Translations under genes and position numbers: made by a program
Shown here: positions 1 to 8,131 of the stretch, in pieces
Layout of the letters: each line of letters begins with the position of its first letter
Numbering within the stretch: the stretch's first letter is position 1
Assembly: GCA_903859155.1 (NCBI GenBank)
Contig: CAIOLO010000116.1
Coordinates: forward strand, 1 to 64,000
Length of the DNA: 64,000 nt
Source: an uncultured beta proteobacterium
Lineage (GTDB): Bacteria > Pseudomonadota > Gammaproteobacteria > Burkholderiales > SG8-39
Reading direction: 5' to 3'
Notes under the pieces: generated by a model
What the model was told of the DNA's origin: nothing
Database searches by the model: none
What the model saw: only the letters and a program-made list of their open reading frames with translations

Positions 1-307
1 ACTGCCATTGTCGGTTAAATCACCGCAGCAACGGACGCGCAGGGTGCGAAAACATAGAAAGGTATTGCTGGATTTATTGTGGATTTTTTGCGTTTTGCCC
101 TTGACGCGGGGCGTTCCAGTGGTCCGGCTACAAGAAAACCGCAACAGACGGGCGAGACGACAGAGACGCAAGCCGCTGCGAAAAGGGTACCGGTCTGCGC
201 CGGGCAGATGGTTGCGTCGGGTCAAGTCTGCCGGCGATATCTCCGGGGTCCCGGGCGTGGCAATGGTGGGGCAAGGCAATTCCGCGACAACAAGATTTCG
301 CAGATAC
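1..307. other. No recognisable gene (window edge)
   Basis: This stretch lies downstream of the leftward MFS gene, up to the window edge. Both strands have open frames here, but they are continuations of frames antisense to the transporter and show no family resemblance, start signal or membrane pattern. I see no convincing terminator for the MFS gene. A gene reaching in from outside the window cannot be excluded. Confidence 0.4.
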
Positions 308-1513
308 TCACTGCCCGGGACGCAACTGCGCCGCGCCGCGCCCCGACGCCGCCACGGCCACAAGCGCGATCGCGCTGAAAATCCCGCCAGCCAGAAAAGT
401 GAAGGAGGAGCCCAACTGATCCCAAAGCAGCCCGGCGAGCGCGCTTGCGAGCAGCATGGCGATGCCGCTCGTCAGGTTGAAAAATCCATAGGCGGTGCCG
501 CGCAGATCGACGGGGGCCGCATCGGCCACCATGGTGGCGAGCAAGCCCTGCGTTACGCCCAGGTGCAGGCCCCACAGCGAAATGCCGGCCCAGATCCAGG
601 CCCAATGACTGCTGTGGGCCAGCACGGTATCCGCGGCAATCAGAAGGAGCAGGCCCAGTGCCAGCAGCGTGCCGTGGCTGATGCGGTCGGAGAGCCTGCC
701 AAAGGGATAGGCGGACACGGCGTAGACGAGGTTCATGCCGATCAGGACCAGCGGGGCAAACGCGATGGGGAGTCCGCCCTCGAGCGCCCGCAGCACCAGA
801 AAGGCTTCGCTGAATCTGGCCAGCGTGAATATCGCGCCGATGACGACCACCCACCAGTAAGCCGCACCCAGGCGCCGCAGATTTTCGCGGCGGATGGGGT
901 TGGTGCGAATGGCGATGGATTTGCGCGCCGGTTCCTGAACGCCGACGACAAGCAGTGCCACCGCAAGAAAAGCCGGAATCACTGCGACCCGGAATACTGC
1001 CTGAAAATCGTTGGACCAGGCGATCATCAGGCCGATGGCCAGCAGCGGACCAAGAAACGCGCCCACTGTATCCAGTGACTGCCGCAAGCCGAAGGCGGCA
1101 CCGCGCACTTCGGGCGGCGCGATATCGGCAACCAGCGCGTCGCGCGGCGCTCCCCGTATGCCTTTGCCCACCCGGTCCAGAAGGCGCGCGGTGACCACCA
1201 GGCCCACCCCGGTGGCTGCCGCGAACAGCGGCTTGGACAGCGCTCCCAGCCCGTAGCCCAGCACGGCCAGGGATTTGCGCCTGCCCCAGTAGTCGCTGAG
1301 CACGCCGGAGAAAACCTTGACGATCAGGGCGGTGGCCTCGGCCGCACCTTCAATCAGACCCACCGTAAGCGCGCTAGCGCCCAGCGCGCTCACCATGAAG
1401 ACCGGCAGCAGGCTGTGGATGAGCTCGGATGAGACATCCATGAGCAGGCTGACAAAGCCGAGCGCCCAGATTGCGCGCGGGATTTTGCCGACCTTATCTG
1501 CGGGCGTGCGCAT
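308..1513 (-). CDS. MFS transporter, 12 TM segments
   Basis: This is a 401-residue major facilitator superfamily permease of the inner membrane. The pattern of about twelve hydrophobic segments is clear. Loop 2-3 carries the MFS motif A (GVLSDYWGRRKSL), and the next half-loop has RVGKGIRGAPRDALVAD, a block seen in drug/metabolite MFS proteins that resemble known efflux pumps. Length is normal for the family. It is the last gene of a leftward group (crcB, cbpA, cbpM, MFS), starting 15 bp after the cbpM stop, so co-transcription is likely. The ATG at 1513 has only a weak ribosome site. The substrate cannot be read from sequence; efflux of a small molecule is an inference from motif style. Confidence 0.85.
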   Translation of the reverse strand: MRTPADKVGKIPRAIWALGFVSLLMDVSSELIHSLLPVFMVSALGASALTVGLIEGAAEATALIVKVFSGVLSDYWGRRKSLAVLGYGLGALSKPLFAAATGVGLVVTARLLDRVGKGIRGAPRDALVADIAPPEVRGAAFGLRQSLDTVGAFLGPLLAIGLMIAWSNDFQAVFRVAVIPAFLAVALLVVGVQEPARKSIAIRTNPIRRENLRRLGAAYWWVVVIGAIFTLARFSEAFLVLRALEGGLPIAFAPLVLIGMNLVYAVSAYPFGRLSDRISHGTLLALGLLLLIAADTVLAHSSHWAWIWAGISLWGLHLGVTQGLLATMVADAAPVDLRGTAYGFFNLTSGIAMLLASALAGLLWDQLGSSFTFLAGGIFSAIALVAVAASGRGAAQLRPGQ

Positions 1514-1528
1514 TCAGCCGTGCGCTGC

Positions 1529-1846
1529 TCACCGGCCGCCGATCGCGTGCAGTCGCGAACGCAGGGTTTCGATTTCCTCCATCAACTGCAGCGCCAATGC
1601 CGCGCCCGCGAGGTTGACTCCGAGATCCTGCTGCAGGCGCAGCGCAACACGCGCGCGGCGAATATTGCGGCCATCGAAGCGCCAATCGTCCGGCGACGAG
1701 CCCGCGGCTTCCAGCACGCCTTCTTCGACCAGTTCAATAATTATTTCCGTGTGCGCCGAACAGGCGCGGCACAGGTCCGCCAAGGTGAGCTCGGACTGCT
1801 CCTCGAGAATGCAGATGGCCAGATGTTGCGAAGCGCTGTTTTTCAT
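1529..1846 (-). CDS. cbpM: Chaperone modulator CbpM
   Basis: This is a 105-residue MerR-like helical protein of the CbpM family. In Escherichia coli CbpM binds the J domain of CbpA and blocks both its DnaK co-chaperone activity and its DNA binding. The sequence has the expected layout: an N-terminal segment rich in acidic and hydrophobic residues (LADLCRACSAHTEIIIELVE), a helix-turn-helix-like middle part (DGRNIRRARVALRLQQDLGV) and a C-terminal coiled helix (LQLMEEIETLRSRL). The call is strengthened by position, since it begins 4 bp after the stop of cbpA, the same pairing and order as in E. coli. Confidence 0.9.
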   Translation of the reverse strand: MKNSASQHLAICILEEQSELTLADLCRACSAHTEIIIELVEEGVLEAAGSSPDDWRFDGRNIRRARVALRLQQDLGVNLAGAALALQLMEEIETLRSRLHAIGGR

Positions 1847-1850
1847 ATTC

Positions 1851-2798
1851 CTACACTCCCATTTCGGCGCGCGGATCGAAAGGCAGATCCTCGGCCATTT
1901 TCCGGTACGCGGCCGCCGCGGCCTCGTTGTTTGCGGGGGGCAGAGCGATCTGCAGCACCACGTACAGATCGCCCGCAGGATTGCCCGGCAGACCGCGGCC
2001 CTTGAGTCGCAGCTTGGTCCCGGCCCGGGACTTGGGCGGAATCTTGAGGTCCACCGACCCTTCGGGTGTCGGTGCCTTGACGCTGGCGCCCAATACCGCC
2101 TCCCAGGGCGCTACCGGGAGGTCCAGGTACAGGTCACGCCCGTCTGCGCGGTACAGACGGTGCGGGTGAAATTCCACTTGGAGATACAGGTCGCCTTGCT
2201 TGCCCTGCCCGATGCCCGGCCCTCCCTGGCCGGAGAGGCGGATGTGCTGCCCGGCGCGTATTCCTTTGGGAATGGCCACGCTGAGCACGCGCTCCCGGGT
2301 CACGATGTGACCTTGCGCATCGAGTTGCGGCACTTTCAGCGTGATGGTGCGCGTCGGACCGGTGTAGGAATCTTCCAGGTCGATTACCACCTTTGCGTGG
2401 TGGTCTTCACCCTGCATGTCGAAATTGCCGCGGCCCGCCTGTCGCGGACCGGGGCCGGCACGGCCAAACAGGGTCTCGAAAAAATCACTGTGATCGCTTG
2501 CGCCGTCGCCGGGGGCGCCGCTGCCGCGAAATTCGAAGCCGTCATCCCAGCCGGGCGGCGGTTTGAACTCCTGGCCGCCGGTCCAGTTGGCGCCGAGCTG
2601 GTCATAGGCGGCGCGCTTCTCGGGTTCTTTCAGAACCTCGTAGGCTTCGCCGACTTCCTTGAAGCGTGCTTCGGCATCGGGTTCTTTGCTGACGTCAGGA
2701 TGGAATTTGCGCGCAAGTTTGCGATAGGCGCGCTTGACCTCATCCTGGGTGGCGTCGCGCTTGACGCCCATGACCTTGTAGTAATCCTTGAACTCCAT
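1851..2798 (-). CDS. cbpA: DnaJ-like curved-DNA-binding protein CbpA
   Basis: This 315-residue protein is a type II (zinc-free) DnaJ homologue. The J domain fills residues 1-70, with the HPD motif in RKFHPDVSKE. A Gly-rich linker (about 71-115) follows, then the two beta-barrel C-terminal domains that hold substrate (DLEDSYTGPTRTITLKVPQ and later LRLKGRGLPGNPAGDLYV). No CxxCxGxG zinc repeats are present, unlike dnaJ at 54016-55134. Length matches CbpA (about 306 residues). An AAGG ribosome site lies 7 nt before the ATG at 2798. It pairs with the modulator cbpM directly downstream and supplies a DnaK partner that can be switched off. Confidence 0.93.
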   Translation of the reverse strand: MEFKDYYKVMGVKRDATQDEVKRAYRKLARKFHPDVSKEPDAEARFKEVGEAYEVLKEPEKRAAYDQLGANWTGGQEFKPPPGWDDGFEFRGSGAPGDGASDHSDFFETLFGRAGPGPRQAGRGNFDMQGEDHHAKVVIDLEDSYTGPTRTITLKVPQLDAQGHIVTRERVLSVAIPKGIRAGQHIRLSGQGGPGIGQGKQGDLYLQVEFHPHRLYRADGRDLYLDLPVAPWEAVLGASVKAPTPEGSVDLKIPPKSRAGTKLRLKGRGLPGNPAGDLYVVLQIALPPANNEAAAAAYRKMAEDLPFDPRAEMGV

Positions 2799-2828
2799 AT
2801 CGGGCCTTTGTTTTACGCTTCGCCGGTT

Positions 2829-3206
2829 TCAGCGGATCAGGGACACGGTGGCAATGCCGGCCATGGTCAGCGCAAGCGAGCCCAGCACGTGCAGCGAGAC
2901 AACGCCGAATGCCCAGACCATCTGACCGCGCTGCATGAGAGCGACTACTTCGGCCGAGAAAGTGGAGAAGGTTGTCAGGCCGCCGAGAAAGCCGGTGATG
3001 ACGAAAAGACGCCATTCCGGCGGCAGCGATGGATTGCTGCCGAAGTATTCGATGGCCAAGCCGATGAGGTACCCGCCAATGAGGTTTGCGGCGAGCGTTC
3101 CGAGGGGCAGCGTGGGGATGATGTGATTGAACCTGGCGCCCAATGCCCAGCGCAATACCGCGCCCGTGGACGCGCCGACGCTGATTGCCAAAATCGAATG
3201 CAACAT
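2829..3206 (-). CDS. crcB: Fluoride channel CrcB/Fluc
   Basis: This 125-residue inner-membrane protein has four hydrophobic segments and the family signatures GASTGAVLRWALG near the N terminus and FLGGLTTFSTFSAE around residue 75. CrcB/Fluc proteins work as dual-topology dimers that let fluoride leave the cell. The length is typical. A good AAGGA ribosome site precedes the ATG at 3206. It sits between the Bug receptor and cbpA, with 30 bp to cbpA. The 31-bp gap upstream is too short to hold a fluoride riboswitch, so it is probably transcribed from further upstream or from a promoter inside the receptor gene. Confidence 0.93.
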   Translation of the reverse strand: MLHSILAISVGASTGAVLRWALGARFNHIIPTLPLGTLAANLIGGYLIGLAIEYFGSNPSLPPEWRLFVITGFLGGLTTFSTFSAEVVALMQRGQMVWAFGVVSLHVLGSLALTMAGIATVSLIR

Positions 3207-3237
3207 GCGTCCAGTCCTTTCCCGGCCCCTCGCTGTG

Positions 3238-4203
3238 TCAATCTTCCGCGGTGAATCCCGAGGCCTTGACCACCGGCGCCCAGCGCTCGTAATCGCGCTT
3301 CACCAGCGCGCCCAGTTGCGCGGGCGAGAGCTCGAGGATTTCGAGGTCGAGGCCGCGCATGCGCTCGCGTATCGAGGGCGTGCGCATCGCCTGGATGACT
3401 ATGCCGTTCATGCGGCCTATCAGTTCGGCGGGCGTGCCTGCCGGCGCAAGAATGGCAAACCAGCTATCCATATTGAGGGGCGTGTATCCCTGTTCGGCGA
3501 AGGTGGGCGCATCGGGCGCGGCCAAGGCGCGCTGCGAACCGGACACACCGATCAGGCGCAGTTTGCCCGACTTGTACTGAGTGACCATGGTGCCCAGGGG
3601 ATTGACCGTCGAAGGGACATGTCCGGCGACCACATCGCTGACCGAGGGGCCGGAACCCTTGTAGGGAACAGCCTGTATTTTCAGTCCGAGTTCCTGACCG
3701 ATCATCAGCGCAAAAAAGTGCATCGATCCGCCGGCGCCCGGGACCGCTACGCTGGCCTGCTCGGGGTTGGCCTTGATCCAGTCGGCGAATTCGCGCATAT
3801 TTTTTGCGGGAACGCCGTTGCCGACCGCAAGCGCCAGCGCAGTCAGGCCGGTATGAGCCACCGGTGCGAAATCCGCGACCGGGTCATACGGCGGCTTCTT
3901 TGTCACCAGCGGGCGAACCACTAGCGACGCATCCGGTGTGAGCAGCAGCGTGTAGCCGTCGGGCGGCGATGCCTTGAGCACTTCGGCGGCCACCTGTCCT
4001 GCGGCGCCGGGCCGCGGCTCGACCACCACCGGCCTGCCCATGGCCTCGCCCAGTCGCTCGCCGAAAATCCGCGCCAGGATGTCCACATTGCCCCCGGGCG
4101 GAAAGCCCACCAGCATGCGCGTGGGTTTCGCCGCTTGTCCCCAGGCAAGGCTGCCCGAGAGCGCGAGCAGGGCAATCGAAACGCATCTGATCATCGGGCT
4201 CAT
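3238..4203 (-). CDS. Bug-family (TctC-like) periplasmic solute receptor
   Basis: This 321-residue exported protein is a tripartite tricarboxylate transporter receptor of the Bug family. Residues 1-22 form a signal peptide ending in AWGQA. The mature N terminus has the ligand-loop signature PTRMLVGFPPGGNVDILARI, followed by YDPVADFAPVAH and AVPYKGSGPSVSDVVAGHV, all diagnostic for the family. The start at 4203 is chosen because AGGAG lies about 9 nt upstream and the signal peptide begins there; an in-frame ATG at 4269 would add 22 residues with no signal character. No TctA/TctB membrane partners are nearby, so it is an orphan receptor. The ligand, usually a carboxylate, is unknown. Confidence 0.9.
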   Translation of the reverse strand: MSPMIRCVSIALLALSGSLAWGQAAKPTRMLVGFPPGGNVDILARIFGERLGEAMGRPVVVEPRPGAAGQVAAEVLKASPPDGYTLLLTPDASLVVRPLVTKKPPYDPVADFAPVAHTGLTALALAVGNGVPAKNMREFADWIKANPEQASVAVPGAGGSMHFFALMIGQELGLKIQAVPYKGSGPSVSDVVAGHVPSTVNPLGTMVTQYKSGKLRLIGVSGSQRALAAPDAPTFAEQGYTPLNMDSWFAILAPAGTPAELIGRMNGIVIQAMRTPSIRERMRGLDLEILELSPAQLGALVKRDYERWAPVVKASGFTAED

Positions 4204-4366
4204 TCTGTTCTCCTGTTTTGCGAGGATGCAAGCATAGCGGCTTCCAATCGATCCCATCCTAATGATCAACGCCTTTTTTGCAAACCACCCGATCAGCGTT
4301 TTTCTCCGTTTTCCTCTGACTCGGGGGAGCTACGAGGGGGCGCAGGCCCCCTTGTTCAAAAAATCC

Positions 4367-5581
4367 CTAACCTTTCACGCACACCAGTTGCTTGAGCGTG
4401 TGAACGACCTGGCACAGATCGGACTGATTGTGCATCACGGCGTCGATATCCTTGTAGGCGCCCGGAATTTCGTCGATGACACCGGCGTCCTTGCGGCAAT
4501 CGACGCCGCGTGTCTGTGCCTCCAGGTCGGCGCGGGTGTAGCGCTTTTTTGCTTCGGTGCGGCTCATGCGGCGTCCGGCCCCGTGCGCGCAGGAACAGAA
4601 CGAATCGGGATTTCCCAAGCCGCGCACGATATAGCTTTTCGTGCCCATGCTGCCGGGGATGATGCCCATCTCCCCCGCGCGCGCGCTGATCGCACCCTTG
4701 CGGGTTATAAAGAGGTTGCGGCCCAAATGGGTTTCCCGCGCGACATAATTGTGATGACAGTTTATGGCTTCATCGGTCGCGTGAAACGGGCCGAGGCGCG
4801 GCGACAGTTCGCGTTGCAGCGCGCCCAGGACCAGTCGCATCATTTCGTGGCGATTGAGCAGCGCATATTCCTGCGCCCACTCAACCGCTTCGAGGTAGTC
4901 AGCGAAGCCCGTCGAGCCTTCGTCAAACCAGGCGAGGTCGCGATCGGGCAGGTTGGCCTGATGGCGCAGCATTGCCTTTTTCGCATTTTCGATGAAATAG
5001 CGGCCCATGACATTGCCTATGCCGCGCGAACCCGAGTGCAGCATCACCCAGGCGCGGTTCTCTTCATCCAGGCACAACTCGATGAAATGATTGCCGCCGC
5101 CCAGGGTGCCCAATTGGCAGCGCCAGGTATCCTCGAATCGCTTCTGCATCCTGGTGATGGCCGGGTGCTTTTCGGCGATGTGCTTGAGGCGCCCGCCCAG
5201 CCGGTGCGAACCGGTGCCGGCCCCCGTGTGCCCGCCGGGCGAATGCTGCGAAAATCCCACAGGTACCGCCGCTTCGATGGCGCTGCGCACGCGCTGCAGG
5301 CTGTCGGGCAGTTGTCGGGCGTCCAGCGAAAGGCGCAGCGCGTTCATGCCGCAGCCGATGTCCACGCCGACCGCGGCGGGAATGATGGCTGACAGGGTGG
5401 GTATCACCGAGCCGACAGTGGCGCCTATGCCCTTGTGCACGTCGGGCATCGCCGCGATGTGGCCGTACACGATGGGCAGGTTCGCCACGTTCAGCAGTTG
5501 TTGCAGCGCCCCGCCTTCGATCTCGTCGCTCCACGCCTTGACGGGTACGCGGCCTGCTGCGAGGGTGAGGCGGATCGACAT
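4367..5581 (-). CDS. rtcB: RNA ligase RtcB
   Basis: This 404-residue protein is the GTP- and Mn2+-dependent RNA ligase RtcB, which joins 2',3'-cyclic phosphate ends to 5'-OH ends in RNA repair and tRNA splicing. Visible signatures are AAMPDVHKGIGATVGS, the metal-ligand block GVDIGCGMNALRL, LGGGNHFIEL, HSGSRGIGN and, near the C terminus, FCSCAHGAGRRMSR, which contains the histidine that takes the guanylate. E. coli RtcB is 408 residues, so the gene is full length. The ATG at 5581 is chosen because upstream in-frame sequence lies inside the preceding gene and is not family-like. It starts 8 bp after the oxidoreductase stop. No rtcA or rtcR is adjacent. Confidence 0.95.
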   Translation of the reverse strand: MSIRLTLAAGRVPVKAWSDEIEGGALQQLLNVANLPIVYGHIAAMPDVHKGIGATVGSVIPTLSAIIPAAVGVDIGCGMNALRLSLDARQLPDSLQRVRSAIEAAVPVGFSQHSPGGHTGAGTGSHRLGGRLKHIAEKHPAITRMQKRFEDTWRCQLGTLGGGNHFIELCLDEENRAWVMLHSGSRGIGNVMGRYFIENAKKAMLRHQANLPDRDLAWFDEGSTGFADYLEAVEWAQEYALLNRHEMMRLVLGALQRELSPRLGPFHATDEAINCHHNYVARETHLGRNLFITRKGAISARAGEMGIIPGSMGTKSYIVRGLGNPDSFCSCAHGAGRRMSRTEAKKRYTRADLEAQTRGVDCRKDAGVIDEIPGAYKDIDAVMHNQSDLCQVVHTLKQLVCVKG

Positions 5582-5589
5582 CGCCGGGA

Positions 5590-6663
5590 TCAGCCGTGAC
5601 GGATCCTGTGCTTGCCTTCGAAATGCGGCGCGACCAGTTCCATGAACCTGTGCATCTGCTCCCGCACCATGGCATCGGGCTTGGCGCCGACGTTGAAATA
5701 GAGGATGACCTCCTCGATTCCCGCGGCTTCGACCTTTTTCAAGGTGTCGATGATCTTCTGCGGCGAACCCAGCAATATCGATTTGTCGGACAGGTCCTCT
5801 TTTTTCATGTTTTCGAGGGTGTTCACGATCTTCAGGAAATAATGCATGGTCGGCGGCGCGTGCTCCGGTTTCATGGTGAAGGCCGGCAGCGCGCATTCCC
5901 TGAAGTAGCGCATCTGCGCTTCGCGCCCGTAGTTCTCCTCTTTTTCATTTTCGGCGATATGGATGAAGTAGCTGCACATCGCGCGTCCCGGTTTTTTTCC
6001 GGCCGCGACGCTGGCGTTGCGGTACGCCTCCACGGCACGGTCCAGCCCGCCGAACATCATGCCCGCGGCGAATGGCGCATAGATGATGTTCAGGCCGCGC
6101 CGCGCCGCCATCTCCAGGCTGGTCATGGAAAACGAGGCGACATAAAAAGGGATGGGCTGCTGAACCGGCTTGGGCGTGATCTCCATGTTTTCGATGTCGA
6201 AGAACCTGCCCTTGTGCGACCACGCGCCAGGCTCGGTCCAGGCCTTGAGAATGACCTCCATCGACTCTTCCATCATCTCTGCGGAGGTCATGAAGTCGGC
6301 GCCGAAAGGCAGATACTCGCGCCGGTCGTAGCCGCGGCCGCAGGCAAAATCGACGCGTCCTCCCGAGAGCAGGTCGAGCGTGGACCAGGCTTCGGCCACA
6401 TGCAGCGGGTGGTGCAGGGGCAGCACCGATACGGCAGGTGCCAGCCGCACATTCTTTGTCAGTGGTGCAATGCTCGCCAGCAGCAGGTCGGGTCGCGAGT
6501 TGACACCCAGAGAATCGAAATGGTGCTCGCCCACCCACACCGAGTGATATCCCAGCTTGTCCGCAAGCACCGCCTGATCGCGAATTTCCAGGATGAAATC
6601 GTTGGCGCTGCGGGCATTGTTGGCGTAGTGGTTGTCGCTGAGGGTGAAATAGCCGAATTCCAT
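5590..6663 (-). CDS. LLM-class flavin-dependent oxidoreductase
   Basis: This 357-residue protein has the bacterial-luciferase-like TIM-barrel fold of flavin-dependent monooxygenases. The N terminus (MEFGYFTLSDNHY), the segment YHSVWVGEHHFDSLG, the conserved VRLAPAVSVLPLHHPLHVAE and GGRVDFACGRGYDRREY are typical of the family, which uses reduced FMN or F420 on varied substrates. A GGAG ribosome site stands 7 nt before the ATG at 6663. The gene is immediately followed by rtcB (8 bp), suggesting one transcript, but there is no known functional link. The substrate cannot be inferred. Confidence 0.87.
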   Translation of the reverse strand: MEFGYFTLSDNHYANNARSANDFILEIRDQAVLADKLGYHSVWVGEHHFDSLGVNSRPDLLLASIAPLTKNVRLAPAVSVLPLHHPLHVAEAWSTLDLLSGGRVDFACGRGYDRREYLPFGADFMTSAEMMEESMEVILKAWTEPGAWSHKGRFFDIENMEITPKPVQQPIPFYVASFSMTSLEMAARRGLNIIYAPFAAGMMFGGLDRAVEAYRNASVAAGKKPGRAMCSYFIHIAENEKEENYGREAQMRYFRECALPAFTMKPEHAPPTMHYFLKIVNTLENMKKEDLSDKSILLGSPQKIIDTLKKVEAAGIEEVILYFNVGAKPDAMVREQMHRFMELVAPHFEGKHRIRHG

Positions 6664-6767
6664 TCTAGGTCTCCATAGTTTAGTCGCGGGCGGCGCACAG
6701 GTGCCGGATTATCCGCCAGCCTTTTGCGCCAGCTCCATCGATCTTATACTGGCGGCCGTTTCCTTGA

Positions 6768-6985
6768 ATGGGGAGTGACCTGCTTGGCAGGTTCCTGAGC
6801 GCAACGGTATCCTTGGTGCTGCCTGCCGGTACAGTGGTGCAAAGCTATCCGGCAGGCCGGTGCCTCTCATCGTTCCGCATCAGGTGGGGGGGCTCGGATC
6901 TGGTCGCGCGCGGCATCGGCCAGATGCGGGCGCAGAAGCTGGGCCCGTCGTTCGTGGTCGAGAATCGCGTTTCGGCGCGTTTTTG
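6768..6985 (+). pseudogene. Degraded 5' fragment of a Bug-family receptor gene
   Basis: Translated in shifting frames, this stretch gives pieces of the mature N terminus of a Bug receptor. One frame encodes QSYPAGR and, further on, WGGSDLVARGIGQMRAQKLG followed by PSFVVENRVSA; another encodes PLIVPHQVGG between them. Joined, these follow the family pattern (YP-x-R-P-LIVP-x-GG-SD-x-ARxIGQ...GQ-x-FVVENRxGA). At least two frameshifts and the lack of anything after the VVENR block show that only about 60 codons remain. It lies on the opposite strand to the intact Bug gene at 3238-4203, so it is a separate remnant. Confidence 0.7.
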
Positions 6986-7001
6986 ATAAACAACCGGCAG
7001 C

Positions 7002-7022
7002 GCTTCGCTGAGGCAGCGAAGC
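7002..7022. other. Short perfect hairpin, 9-bp stem, 3-nt loop
   Basis: GCTTCGCTG (7002-7010) and CAGCGAAGC (7014-7022) are exact inverted repeats around AGG. No T-run follows on either strand, so it is not a standard intrinsic terminator. It lies in the non-coding debris after the Bug fragment. Confidence 0.5.
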
Positions 7023-7083
7023 TGGCGGCGATTAGGATGGATTGAGCGGCTCAGCCCCGCCGGGGCGGAGCATGGCGTTGGGA

Positions 7084-7296
7084 CTACTGAAGCTTGTCGC
7101 CGGCTTTTTCCGCAGCGGTTTTTTTCGAGCTCTTGTTGGTGAGCCAGACAAACGCCACGGCCATGGCGAGGCAGATGACGAAAAATGCGATGATTCCTCC
7201 GCTACCGACAGTCTCCATCGGCACTTCGCCTTCTTCGGCGAACGCCAGGCTGTATGAGAACAAGGTTGTCAGTACGGCGAGCAATCGAAAAATCAT
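7084..7296 (-). CDS. Small membrane protein with N-terminal signal segment
   Basis: This 70-residue protein has a hydrophobic N terminus (LLAVLTTLFSYSLAFAEEG) that looks like a cleavable signal peptide. A short acidic stretch, one strong transmembrane segment (IIAFFVICLAMAVAFVWL) and a basic tail (NKSSKKTAAEKAGDKLQ) follow. GAGGAG lies 7 nt upstream of the ATG at 7296, which supports real translation. I do not recognise a family. It is transcribed away from the CusR/CopR-type regulator gene, with a 160-bp shared intergenic region that contains the inverted repeat at 7368-7385, so control by that system is a reasonable guess. Confidence 0.7.
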   Translation of the reverse strand: MIFRLLAVLTTLFSYSLAFAEEGEVPMETVGSGGIIAFFVICLAMAVAFVWLTNKSSKKTAAEKAGDKLQ

Positions 7297-7367
7297 GTTG
7301 GTCTCCTCAAGATGGATAAGGCAGCAGCCATTGTCGGCCTTGCTGGTTGACGGCAGGCTTTCATGAA

Positions 7368-7385
7368 GATTACAAACTCGTAATC
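7368..7385. promoter_or_regulatory. Putative operator of the CusR/CopR-type regulator
   Basis: GATTAC (7368-7373) and GTAATC (7380-7385) form a perfect 6-bp inverted repeat with a 6-bp spacer. Paired half-sites of this kind are what dimeric OmpR-type metal regulators bind. It lies between the divergent small membrane protein (start 7296) and the response regulator (start 7457), where an autoregulatory site is expected. The assignment rests on symmetry and position only. Confidence 0.55.
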
Positions 7386-7456
7386 ATTGCGGCAGCCCTA
7401 GTACTATTTATTGGTGGACAATTACCCTCTTTTCGCCCGGAAAATGGAACGACCGC

Positions 7457-8131
7457 ATGCGTTTGCTTATCGTCGAGGATGAACCCAAGACTGGCGACTA
7501 CCTGCACAAGGGGTTGTCGGAGAACGGTTTTGTGGTTGATCTGGCGCGCAATGGAATCGACGGCCAGCACCTGGCGCTAACCGGCGAGTATGACCTGGTG
7601 GTGCTGGATATCGGCCTGCCCGGGGTCGACGGCTGGCAGATCCTGCAGGCCATTCGTGCCCAAAAGCAGACACCGGTGATGTGTCTGACCGCTCGCGACC
7701 GGGTGGATGACCGGGTGAAGGGGCTGGAGTTGGGCGCCGACGACTACCTCATCAAGCCGTTCGCTTTTTCCGAGTTGCTTGCCCGCATCCGCAGCCTGCT
7801 GCGCCGCGGCAAGACGCGCGACCCCGAGCAGATCCGCATCGGCGATCTCGAGGTCGATCTGCTGCGCCACAAGGTTTTGCGGGCAGGCGCGCGCATCGAC
7901 CTGACGGGCAAGGAATTCGCATTGCTGGCATTGCTGGCACGGCGTCAGGGAGAAGTCCTCTCGCGCACCCTGATAGCCGAGCAGGTCTGGGACATGAACT
8001 TCGACAGTGACACCAATGTCGTCGATGTCGCGGTACGACGCCTTCGCGCCAAGATCGACGATCCGTTTCCCGCCAAGCTGGTGCATGCCATCCGCGGCAT
8101 CGGCTACGTGCTCGAGGAACGCGTCTTGTGA
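7457..8131 (+). CDS. cusR: OmpR-family response regulator, CusR/CopR type
   Basis: This 224-residue regulator has a receiver domain (residues 1-115) and an OmpR-type winged helix (about 125-220). The phosphoacceptor is Asp51 in [10 protein letters not shown]. The acidic pocket is in IVEDEPKTG, and the conserved Lys is in [17 protein letters not shown]. The recognition region [18 protein letters not shown] is characteristic of the heavy-metal (CusR/CopR/PcoR) branch. Its last codon overlaps the start of the sensor kinase by 4 bp (GTGA), so the pair is translationally coupled. The symbol indicates family; copper or silver as the signal is inferred, since no efflux or oxidase genes are adjacent. 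Confidence 0.9.
   Translation: MRLLIVEDEPKTGDYLHKGLSENGFVVDLARNGIDGQHLALTGEYDLVVLDIGLPGVDGWQILQAIRAQKQTPVMCLTARDRVDDRVKGLELGADDYLIKPFAFSELLARIRSLLRRGKTRDPEQIRIGDLEVDLLRHKVLRAGARIDLTGKEFALLALLARRQGEVLSRTLIAEQVWDMNFDSDTNVVDVAVRRLRAKIDDPFPAKLVHAIRGIGYVLEERVL

Noticed and set aside
8..1078. A 356-codon plus-strand frame at the window start
   Set aside because: It is antisense to the MFS transporter for most of its length, and has an Arg/Gln-rich composition without motifs.
3207..3237. Fluoride riboswitch before crcB
   Set aside because: The gap to the upstream gene is only 31 bp, too short for the aptamer.
4340..4366. GC-rich hairpin (AGGGGGC / GGCCCCCT) after rtcB
   Set aside because: On the transcribed strand the T-run lies before the stem, not after it, so it is a poor terminator for rtcB. 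Kept only as a note.
7080..7093. GGGACTACTGAAGC shared with 47094-47107
   Set aside because: A single 14-base match is expected by chance in 64 kb, and the flanks do not align.
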